Shown: piece by piece, positions 44,301 to 56,300 of the stretch
How the letters are laid out: every line of letters begins with the position of its first letter
Position numbering within the stretch: position 1 is the stretch's first letter
Origin: Prosopocoilus inquinatus
Taxonomy: Eukaryota > Arthropoda > Insecta > Coleoptera > Lucanidae
Length of the DNA stretch: 64,000 nt
NCBI GenBank assembly: GCA_036172665.1
Contig: CM069870.1
Location: forward strand, 69,068,212 to 69,132,211
Direction of reading: 5' to 3'
Program-made: the position numbers and the translations under genes
Notes under the pieces: model-generated
What the model was told of the DNA's origin: nothing
What the model saw: the letters and a program-made list of their open reading frames with translations, nothing else
Databases searched by the model: none

Positions 44301-47300
44301 GCTAGTCTGACCGACCTAAAAAAACAGTTTTTCCTTTTTTTTTTGTCGGTATTAAACTGACTAACTTTTTGTTAATGTGTAATATGTCAAAATACCCGCC
44401 TTTTAAATATCTAGGGGGCTAAACTAATTTCATTAGCGAAAAAAAATTATACCCCGCTGTAATTTTGAAAAACACCATTTTTTTAATTTCTTTTTTCCTA
44501 TTTTCGATGTCTAAATAAACGGCATATTAAAAGAAATTTGTCACAGTTGTAAAGGATGTAATTCTAGAGGGGTCCAAACTAATATTAATGCATATTAAAT
44601 ATAAATTATTTAAATATCGTTGTTAATGTTAATACTCGTCTATTTCGAAATTTAACAATTGTTAGACCAAGAAAAAACGACATAATGTACTTGAAACGGT
44701 GTACTAATAAGCGATATTAAGAGTCATTTCAATTTTGATTAATTTATATATTTACATTGCTCTAAATTGTCATTTAATTCATGAGAGTTGTCGCTAGAGG
44801 CGCAAGTTCTGAACAGATCGTTGCCAGACGCAAAATTTCCCTTTCCAGCGATAAATTATACTGCTTTCTATAAGTAAGAATTCCCCAGATTTAAACAAAA
44901 ATTCCTAAACTTGACAACGCGGGTGTACTTCTGGTTGTATGCATATTAGGCGCAAATTTCAAAGTGCAGGCAGAGTTCGACCAGAGATGTGGAAAACCTC
45001 TCTGAGTTCGACTGGCCTTAATAGCTGAGAAAAATTGAAATTTTTGTTTCTGCTTTCATAAAATGTAGCAGTCCGAATTTTTTTTTTTTGCCTGGTAACG
45101 TCAGTCACACCAACTCCAGAGCAGTGAATTTATTTAATTCAATGTTACGCCATTGGAAATAATGTAGAAAGTGTCTATAAAATAATTCCTATTTTATTTT
45201 TGAATTTTAGAAATAGAAAACTTGAATAATGATCCTTTTATACTGAGAGACGTGATTTAAAACATGTGAAACAATGTGAACAATGAAGGACGCTTTGAAC
45301 ATGTCTTACGTTAATTTTTCATTTTTTAAAATTCAATTTTTCCATAATATTATAATCGTTTCTGGTTTAAAAGTTCATTTTTATAAAATGTGTAAAGCGT
45401 AAATCGATTTAATAGTAAATTGTTATTTTATTTGAAACGAAAACTTCGTTAATTTCTTGGGTATCCGATGCTCAAATGTTTTTTTTTTGTGAATATCTGT
45501 AGCAGTACTGAAATAAATTCTACAACTTTTTTTTAATCATTTTCTTCTTTCTGACATCAAAAATAAAAAAGAATTAAATAGGAATTATTTTATAGACACC
45601 TTCTACATTATTAGTTTTATTGTATACGTAGTCTCAGTAGAATTTAATTTAGAATCGAAAAACGTAATAATAGCTGCTTTCTTTCTTTCGCTTAAAAGTT
45701 TGAATCTGGTTTCCAATAGTTTGAATCTGGATTCTGTTGCTGTAATAGAACACTTCAGTTTTGAACTATTGATTGACATTTCGCCTGTCAATAACTGCAA
45801 TTCAATTCAAACGGAATATAAAAATAGTTTGAATCGAAAGGGAAAGGGGATTATCGTTTGGGACTGAGTTTTCAAGGAGAGTGGGGATTAATCCGTTTTG
45901 CAAAAGAACGTCTGCCTTTGACGTTTATCAATGTCATTTGATCTTACATGTGATATTTGATAATAAACAATATTTGGACCTTCTTTTTTGTATGCGAAAT
46001 TTTATCCTAATCAGTTGTCACATTTCAAAAAAAAAAAAAAAACTGGGAATAAAAATATTTAAAACACAAACCTGCTCATAAAATAGGAATTGCCATTGCA
46101 GTTTTTCTTTACGATTTCTAATGTAATTCAATAATTTTCTCCATTATTTACACATGGGACTTAAAAAAAAATATATATTACTAATTTGTGTCCGCCTGTT
46201 ATTTCTATTCTGAAATCAAGAAGGATGATAAATTTTAAGAAGTTGCCTAATCGAGATTTTGTCGTTTTCTGGACGAAAAGTCAGGGAAAATTAGGAAATG
46301 TTTCAATGAAAATAAAGCGAGAACGTTGTTAACGTTTGAAAACTTCCAGAGTTCCAGATGAGCGTAACTTCAGATACCATCCGCAAGGAACAGTTACTAA
46401 TGGGTCTCATTAACCCCGAAGTGCCCATCAATTCGTTCGCCTGGGGCAATCTAAAGACCTTGCAAGGTACCATGGACGACAAGGAGATACACAATAGACT
46501 GCATGAATTCAGACAGCGACATTATTCCGCGCACAGAATGACCTTGGCCATTGAGGTAGGGTACCCACAAAAAAAAATTCAGTTTGCATCATCCATTTAT
46601 TTGAATATTGAAGGCTAGGCTGCCGCTGGATACCTTGCAAAGCTACGTCGTCAAGTGTTTCTCGAACGTTCCAAACAATACCTTGCCGCCCCTCGACTTC
46701 AAACAGTACTCGGATGTTATATTCAAAACCCCCGCATTCAACAGACTGTATTACGTCCTCCCCATAAAAGATATAATCGAGGTAAATTGTGCACCCCTGG
46801 ACGAACTAATTATTGTAAATGAGAGCAGGTTTTATTTTCTGTGCTAGGTCAACCTCATCTGGCCCTTGCCGTCTCTCCTCCACATGTACAAGAGCAAACC
46901 CCACGAGTACGTCTCTGAGTTGCTCGGGGACGAAGGAAAAGGAAGTTTGCTTTCGTTTCTGAAACAAAAGTAAATCTCACGCTTGCTTTGAATGTGTTTC
47001 TGAAATGATTCTTTTTTAGGGTGTGGGCTTTAGAAGTCAGTTCGGGGACTGATGAGAGCGGTTCGGAGTACAACTCGATTTATTCGTTCTTCACGATAAC
47101 CATAACCTTAACGAAACAGGGCCTTCACCATTTATCGGAGGTGAACCATGCGTTTATTTTAATTTGCCGATTCAATTTTACCCCTTCAGGTCATCGATGC
47201 GGTGTACTCCTACATTCGCCTGCTTAAATCGGTGGGGCCTGAAGAGCGTATCTTCAACGAAATGAAACTAATCCAGGACACCGCCTTTCGATTTGCCGAG

Positions 47301-50300
47301 AACGACAGTCCGGCTGAAAACGTCGAAGAGTTATCCGAGAACATGCAGTTCTATCCGCCTGAAGATTACTTACGAGGAAGCCAACTCTTCTTCACGTACG
47401 ACCCAGAAGTGAGCTCGTCATATCATGCTTGAGAAAAAAATACTCGACGCTTAATTCCAGGCCATCAAGATGATCCTCTCGTACTTGGTTCCGGAAAAAA
47501 TGAACGTTATGGTGCTCTCATCGACTTTACCCCAAGATATCAAATACGACAAAACCGAGCCCTTCTTTAACATACAATACACAGATGTGGGTGTGTGTTT
47601 CAAGTTTCGCTCACCCCAATGAAATAAATATTTTCGTTTCGCTTGTTCAGACATTCCCAACGAATGGAAAGAAAAGTGGGAGAGCGTTTTGCCCTACCCC
47701 GAACTCGCCATGCCCCCTCCCAATAAGTTCCTTACAAGTGACTTCACGGTGCTTCCCAACTTGGATGAAAATCCTGCGTATCCGGAAAAGATCCTCGAGG
47801 ATCCACGCATGGAACTTTGGTATCGCAAGGACCAGACCTTCCAGCTGCCCTTCGCAAACTACTGTTATTATTTCATCACGCCTCTTTCGTACGAAAGCCC
47901 AATCAAGTTAGTGCATCTTCTTCGCCCCCTTTTTATTATTTCAAATTTCCAAATTGCAAATTTTAGTGCGTGCATGACCGAAATGTTTGTCAGCCTGCTC
48001 GGACTGCAAATAGCCGAGGACATTTATCCAGCTATCACCGCTGAGCTCGAGATTGAAATGTACATGGGTGATCGAGGAATCATAGTCAAGTTGGAAGGGT
48101 ACAACGAGAAGCTACCGGTGGGGGACGCTAGGGCTTTAAATGAACGCGTGAAATAATCGGGGATCGCTTTTAGGTGTTGCTGGAAATCGTGATGGCTTTT
48201 TTCAAGGACGTTGCAAGAAACTTGAACGAGGATTTGTTTAATGCCGTGAAGGATAAGCAGCAGGGAATGTATTATAATAGGTTTCTGAAGGGATCTGCAT
48301 TGGCGGGGTGAGTTTTACTAAAGTCCAAAATAGTTGTTAAATGTTTATAGTCGAAGAGTTCAGATAACAAAAGACAATAAAAAAAAAATCCCGAGTTTCT
48401 CATAAGGAAAAAAAAAGAAAAATTAGGAACGGCTAACGCAAAACTTATATTAATCTCTACTAGGGGCGCTTATTGTTACTTTCCTTCTTACTTTCATAGT
48501 TGTTTAAAAATAATATAGATGGATAGATAAAGCAGAGACACCTTACGATCGCTTTTTGACCTAACATTGCATAAGGATTAACAAAGTGAAGCGAGTTTGC
48601 TACATAATAAGTCACCCCATGCAAGGCGGCCATGTTTACTGTCAAAAAAATAATGAAACTTTTTAAAAAAAATTGTTGCAAATCGTTTTTGATTGCAGTA
48701 AAAATCTCGAGCAGCCTCTGTACAGCTGTTTCAGCCCTATTTGGGTCTTCTTCAGGGCTGAAACAGCTGTGCAGAAACTGCTCGCTGCCATCAAAAACGA
48801 TTTGCAACAAAATTTTTTAAAAAAATAATGTAGTTTAGAAAGATAAGAAACAAATAACATACTTTAGAAACGAGCTAAAATTATTTTTTATTACTTATTT
48901 GACGTTTCGCAAGCAGGCCTGTTTGTTTTTTCAAAAAGTGAAAAAAGCTAATTCACTTGAAAAATTCTAATGTCACGAAGAAAACTAAAGAATCTAAAAA
49001 TGTGAACTTAGCTCGAAGAACTTTTACGGAAATTACTTTTAGATTCTTATCAAGAAATCCGAAGTGCACAAAACAAAAAATAAAAGGGAATTGAAACCGA
49101 ATTACTTACTGTTTATAAAAAAAAATACATTAAGGCCCGATCTTACCACCTCCTGATAAATTTAACCGTCGGTTAATATCCTTTAAAACCGTTGTTCCGA
49201 TAATGGTTTCCTAGGATATTAACCGGCGGTTAAATTTATCAGGAGGTGGTAAGATCGCGCCTTAGTCGATTCTTAACGAATTCTGTTATAATCAAAGGGG
49301 TACAGCGTGAAGATGTTATCATTAAAGATTCTTGCAGAAAATGGAATAATCTCATTTCGGCGCAATCAAAAAAATGCACCACGATTCAGAAATTGCCGCC
49401 CCCTCTCCCCCCCCCCTCCCACCAATATTTTCAGGACATCAAAAAATAAACCGCGAAAGAGGGATGAATAATATTGTTACGTTTTTAGGATTCGCTTTTT
49501 TTAATTTATTTTCAAATAATACTCGATGGAATTAAAACTAATTTATTAACGACTTTAACACGAACACTATTTTATTTAAACTAATTTATCTTAACTACGG
49601 CCGAGCGATTAACTAGTTATAAACTCTACTTCGAGCTGTCGATGTCTGTTCTTATTTCTGAAATCGACTGTTTTTATGGGCGGGGCTGATTTCGCGAAGA
49701 AAATGCCGTTGCCGGATGCATTTCGAATGTCGTGGCGGCCGAACGTTCGTGTCGCTGACGCATGCATGACGAATTAAATCGTCACAGGATTGTTTTTTTT
49801 TTCTTTGGCAATATCTTCCGCATCCCTTAATTAAGCTATCAATTTAATATTTTAAACTCGGATATTAAAAAATGTAATGATCGTCAATCCCGACGGCTCC
49901 CTTCCACCTGTCTCTTGTACGAGATTCCGTTCTCTACTTATAACTTTGGTAATTATTGTAATTAATGACGCAGGGCTCGTATTTCATGATTTTGATATTT
50001 TATAATACAAGGATTTTTAACTGTTGCCTTTGGAAATCTATAACCGGACGGAATACAAATGGAAAAGCACTCAACGTTTCGCTATCGGACAAGAGTCAAC
50101 TGGTATTGTTGCCTTTGGGTTTACCATTTTTTTTTTTTAATTAAAAAAGTTGTAAAACAGTAATGTTGCAAAAATAATAAAATTTTTAACAATTTAAAAC
50201 AAATAAGACAAACGGCCAACGTTAATTTTTCTAAAAAAAAATAATAATGTAAACAAAAACCGTCGCATTTGGTCATTTTTTTAATCAAAAAAAGTATAAA

Positions 50301-53300
50301 TTCAATGTAATATCCATGACCTCGGGCTTTTCTTTCTTATTTTTAACTGTTGCCTTTGGGTTTTCATTTTTTTTTAATTCAAACTACCAGGTAAGTGTTT
50401 TATATGTGTAAAAATTTGAATAAAAAAGTTGTAAAGCAGTAATGTTGCAAAAATAATACGATTTATAAAAATGTAAGACAATCGACCAATGTTAATTTTT
50501 CTTAATTGAAAAAAAAAAAAAAATTAATGTTACAGTATCAAGCAATTTTTTTGTCAAATGAAGTATAAATTCAATTTCGATGATTTGATTTGATTTATTA
50601 TTGATCACGTGCTAATTTACAAAAACTAGATGTGATGACCTCTGGTGTTGTTTCTCACCTTTTCAATAAAATTGATTGGTAGAGGAATGTTTTGTTTCTT
50701 TCAAGAATTTTCGTGAAGAATCCGAGACAAAAACCCAGCGGAGATCCGAACCCGGCACGCAAAGCTACATTTAGCCGCTCCTAAAAAGTTAGTTGCGTAG
50801 GCAACCAACAATACGAATGCGTAATTTTGGTTGTGTATACTTAAGAACATTTAATTCGTAGTTGATATTGCAGAGCTACATGAGCATTAAAAAAAAAAAC
50901 CGAAACGAAAAAGCTTAAAAAGTATGATTGAATAAATATATTTTGAGACTAAAAGTAAATTAAGTTTGAAAAATCACGATTATTATTAAAAAGGCGATGT
51001 AATCCTGATTGTATCAATGGAGTTTCAGGATGTACAGCAAAGTTTTTGCTCAAAAAGAATAGAAGTATTTTTTTTATTCGAGACTTCCCGCCATAATCTA
51101 TTTTATGAGCAACCCCCAATACATCGCTGTAATATTGATTGCATACATTCAGAGGATCGCAATTTAATTTTTTTTCTGTCCTTTTAATGAGTTTAGACTG
51201 AAAATACCTATGTTATAATAAAGTATAAATTAAAAGTAACACAGAAAAAGTTGCAATGCAGAATTTACAACGAGAGTGTTGCTTGTAATTTTTTTTTTTG
51301 GTGTTCAAAATTGGATATCACAATCCATTTTGTAAACAACCGTCAATATAGCAACATAACATTGGTTGCATACATTCAGGGAATATCAGTCCACTTTGTA
51401 AACAACCGTCAATACAGCAACGTAATATTGGTTGCATATATCCAGGGGATCGCAACGTAATTTTTTATGTCAATTGAATGAATTTAGACTGAAAATAGGT
51501 ATATTATAGAGAAGCATAAATTAAAACTAACACACAGAAAACGTTGCAACGTAGAATTTACAACGCGATTGTCGCTTGTAATTTTTTTTTCTGTTCCAAA
51601 TTGGATATCGGAATCCATTTAATAAACAACCGTCAATACAGCAGCGTAACATTGGTTGCGTACATTCAGGGGATCGCAACTTAAATTTTTTTATATGTAA
51701 ATTGAATGAGTTTAGACTGAAAATAGGTGCATTATAGTGAAGTATAAATTAAAACTAACACACACAAAACGTTGCAATGTAGAATATACAAAGCGATTGT
51801 TGCTTGTAATTTTTTTTTTGTTCAAAATTGGATACCACAATCCATTTTGTAGACAACCGTCAATACAGCAGCGTAACATCGGTTGCATACGTTCAGGGCT
51901 TAAAGTTTTTCATATGTCAATTGAATGAGTTTAGATTGAAAATAGGTGCATTGTAGTGAAGTATAAAGTAAAACTAACGCACAGAAACATTGCTGTGCAG
52001 AATTTACAACAAGGTTGTCGCTTGTAATTTTTTTTTCTGTTCACAATTGAATACCACAATCCATTTTGTAGACAACCGTCAATACAGCACCGTAACATTG
52101 GTTGCATACATTGAAGAGATTGCTTTACGTTTTTTTAAATGAATTTATTTATTTTTTATTTATTTCCTTTAGTTAAATATAAAATTAAAGTGAAAACTGA
52201 AACATTTCCACTTTATTACACATATTATGTATATAAAGGAAAAATAAACAACTAAAGAGTCTGTACCAATCAAAAGTTTGACAGTTTGTTTATTTATTTA
52301 TTTTAATTTTTAGCGACGTCAGATTTTCAATTGTCTTAGAAAAATACTGGACGCTCGCCGACAAGTATTCAGCCATAACCGATGTGACCTTCGACATGAT
52401 GAAAACCTTCGGCGAGGAGCTCGTCAAGGCCTTCTACATTCAGTGCTTAATGCAGGGAAACATCACCAGAGAAGAGGCCATCCGGATAAACCGGAACGTC
52501 CTTGAAATTCTAAAGTTCGAGCCACTTCAGACCAGGCCAAAGGTAATTAGTTAATTAATTAATTAATTAGTTAATTAATTAACCCTCCCTCCCCTCCCCC
52601 CAAACTGCAAAACATATCACCGTGTCATACGGGTCTAAGAATAAAATAACCATGAAATTTATAGGCAACCGTCACAACTTACGTGCAGTTTTGGTTTCAT
52701 ATACTCACAAACGTAATGAACAATTTAATATTTCTGAAACTGCCTGCAAGTTTTAAGAAAAAAGTGAGTTGTGTAGGCAATCGTCAATATAACATGTAGT
52801 TTCGGTTGCATACACACCGTACAGAAATCATATATTTTGTTAAATAAACTTTTTTAATTTTTTTTCCAGATAGGAGTTTCTCAATTACCAACGGGGGAAT
52901 ACCACTGTCGAGTTAAGTCGTTCAATAAAAAAGACACGAACTCGATCATATCAAACTACTACCAATCGGGGCAATTCTCCCTTAAGACTAGTGTAATCAT
53001 AGAAATCCTCATGGTAAGTAAATTGAGTGGGGGGCCCCCCCAAGTGTCAAATCAATCAATCCCCGACTTGTTCCAGATGATCATTGAAGAACCGCTCTTC
53101 GACATCCTGCGGACCAAAGAGCAATTGGGCTATTATGTGAGCTGTGCAATGCGAGATACCTTCGGCATACTGGGCTACACCATTACGGTGAATGCCCAAC
53201 AGAAGAACACCGCTCAGCACGTGGACCTTCGCATCGAAAACTTCATAAAGCACGTGAACACTCTGCTGAAGAAAATGTCCGCGAGTAAAATGAACGGGGT

Positions 53301-56300
53301 CAAGAGGGACTTGATCAAGTTGAAGCGTTGCGCCGACGACAACCTCGCCGAGGAGGTGACCAGGAATTGGGGGGAAATCGTCATGCAGAAGTACATGTTC
53401 GATAGGCTGCAGCAGGAGATCGATGCGATTCAGGACGTTAAGGTGGCAGATGTGAGGCAGTTTTGGCGGGAGCATAACGCCTTCGCCAGCCAAAATTCTA
53501 TGAGGAAGTTAAGCGTGCAGGTGATTGGGTACAGGGATAAGAAGAAAAACGACAAGCTTCAAGATGCCGAAGGTAAGAGATTCATTTATTTAGAAATTCA
53601 ACAACAAATAAAAGAAATACTATGTATGTCTGTCTGCATCGAATAAAATTAGATTTTTCTGTTTGAATTAAAAAGTAATTCGTTTCTGAGAAACTTAATT
53701 TTAAACTTAATGTATGGACTGTTATTGAATAAGAAAAAGAAAAGTTGAATGGTGAACAGAGAGAGTGGCGTATGAAATTTTCCAAAATTCTTCGCTCTAT
53801 GAAAAGTATTTAAAAAAAAAATTAGTTCCGTAGGCAACCGTCAATACTAACATGCAATTTTGGTTGCCTATATACTTAAGAATTAAGACTTTTTGCTACA
53901 GCCATTTGACACGATGATAATCTCTATAAAAACATTTGTTACGAAATGACAGAGACAGAATAGTGGTACCTGTCTCTGTCGGTGAATGTTTATTGGTTAT
54001 TTCGACACCTCTCTGTCAATTTTTTCTTTTGCAAATTTGATACAAGAAATATCACCGTGTCATGCGGGCCTAAGAATAAAATAATCATGAAATGTATAGG
54101 CAACCGTCACAATTTACGTGCAGTTTTGGTTGCATATACTCACAAACGTAATGAACAATTTAATCTTTCTGAAACTGCCTGCGAGTTTTAAGGAAAAAAG
54201 TGACTTGTGTAGGCAATCGTCAATATAACGTGTAGTTTTGGTTGCATGCATACCACATAGAAATCATAGATTTTGTTAAATAAACTCCTAATAATTTCCA
54301 AACACTAATAAAATCTGAATTTTAGAGAATAATTTAAAAGGAAATTCACAAAGGTTATGAAACAAATAAAACACTTTTAACGAGCTAAAAATCTATAACT
54401 TAACGTTTCGTAAACTTGATTGTTTGCTCTATCAAAAGCTATATTTGTAGCTCATTTCTAAAGTGTTTCCTTTGTTTACACGTTTTATTTGTTTCATATA
54501 CATACTTTCTGCAATTTTCACGAGCAAGAATTATACGAAAATGAAGAAGAAATCGTTTAATTGTAATTTAACTATCCTGCAAATTAATGTCGTTCAAAAA
54601 CCAGCACGTTTATCAAATCAGTTTCCAAAAAGCAACCGACATTACTAAAGTGCAATTTTGGTTGCCTATCTACTTTAAGAATGTATAACGAATTGTTGTT
54701 CTAGCCTTCTGCATTAGCAGTGTGAGTTTCTAGACTGTTTTGTGCAAAACAGATGCTAATTATCATCGATACTTGAAAAAGGAAAAGGAAATGAAATTCA
54801 AAACAAAAATTTAATAGACTTTCCCGTAATAATAAAATAATCAGGCGATGTGGGGAGCAACCATCATAACTGATGTGCAATTTTGGTTGCATATACTCAT
54901 AAATGTTCTTAAAAAAAAATTTTTTTTGAAGCCGTCTGCGAGTTTGAAGTTTGTTTTGCACGAAATGATTATTAATTAATTATTATTAACGATTATTAAT
55001 TAAGTTGAGTTAAATAAAAATCAGAAGAAACGGGAAAAATGAACTACAGAATAAAGCGAAAAATAATCAACGAAATGAAACAAACGACGATCAATAAAAT
55101 TAAACAAAATCAAAATACTTATTTTAAAAAACGGGAAATGCAAATGCGGAAAACAACGGCAAACGTTGGAATGGAACAAAAGACACGCAGTCAGAAAAAA
55201 AGGGTCTGGCAAAACAAACGAAAATCGATCGTCTTTTGTTTTATTTTGTTGGTTATTTTTTGTTTATTATTATTTTAACGTAAAGAAGAACAAAAAGTGA
55301 ACAGTAGAATGAATCTAAAAATAATCAACAAAATAAAACAAAGACAATCAATGAAGTGAAATAAAGAGGAAATATTTATTTTATTTAAAAAAAAAACCTG
55401 CAGACACAAATAATGAGAAGAAAATGTCGAATGTAGGTATACATCAAAATATAAACAATAAAACAAAAGAGGACCGACAAAGAAAATGAAAATAGATCGA
55501 TAAATAATAAAAATAAATAAAAATCAAAAAAAATTATAAAATGAGAGCTATGTTTTGCGTGGTTGAATTCACTTTATTTCTGAAAAGAAACCGATTGTCT
55601 CTTTTATTACGTTGATTATTTTTTGTTACACTCTGCGATTCGCTTTTTGTTTTTGGTTGCATTATATGATAGAGAGAGGATCAATGAAATTAACCGAAAA
55701 CAAATTGAATCAATGAAATTAAAAAAAAAAAAACAAGAGAATTATAAAAGGAAGCGGCAAATGTAAATGAGAAAAAAGAAACTCAAAAAATTTATAAGAG
55801 GAACTCGATTGTCTTTTGTGGATGTCTTTTTGCGGACGAACGCAACAAATTACGTGGTACTACCCTGGAATTTCCTTGTTTTTTATCAACCCACCCATCT
55901 GGTAGTTGTCCAACTGCCGTCACTGGTCTGCAGTGAATAAAATTTGATTTTTTTGTTTGAATTAAAAAATAATTAATTTCTGAAAAACCTAAAAATATTA
56001 AAAGCGTATTGAATAAGAAATAACAAAGATGAAAAGAGAAAGTGGAGTCAAAAAGACTACCCTACGAAGAGTATTTAAAAAAAGTGAGATTCGCAGGCAA
56101 CCATCAATACTTGCATGCAATTTTGGTTGCCTATATACTTAAGAATTAAAACTATTCTGTAAGAATAAAAAAGCAGTAAAGAAACTGTCTGCGAGTTTGA
56201 AGTAGATAAAGTAGGTGTTGTCAATTGCCAAAAAGAGAAAAGAAATTTCGAAATAAAAATATACCAGCCTTTTCTGTAAGAACGAAATAATCATGAGAAG

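Noticed and set aside
53056..53493. 145-codon minus-strand frame
   Set aside because: Shadow of nardilysin exon 16.
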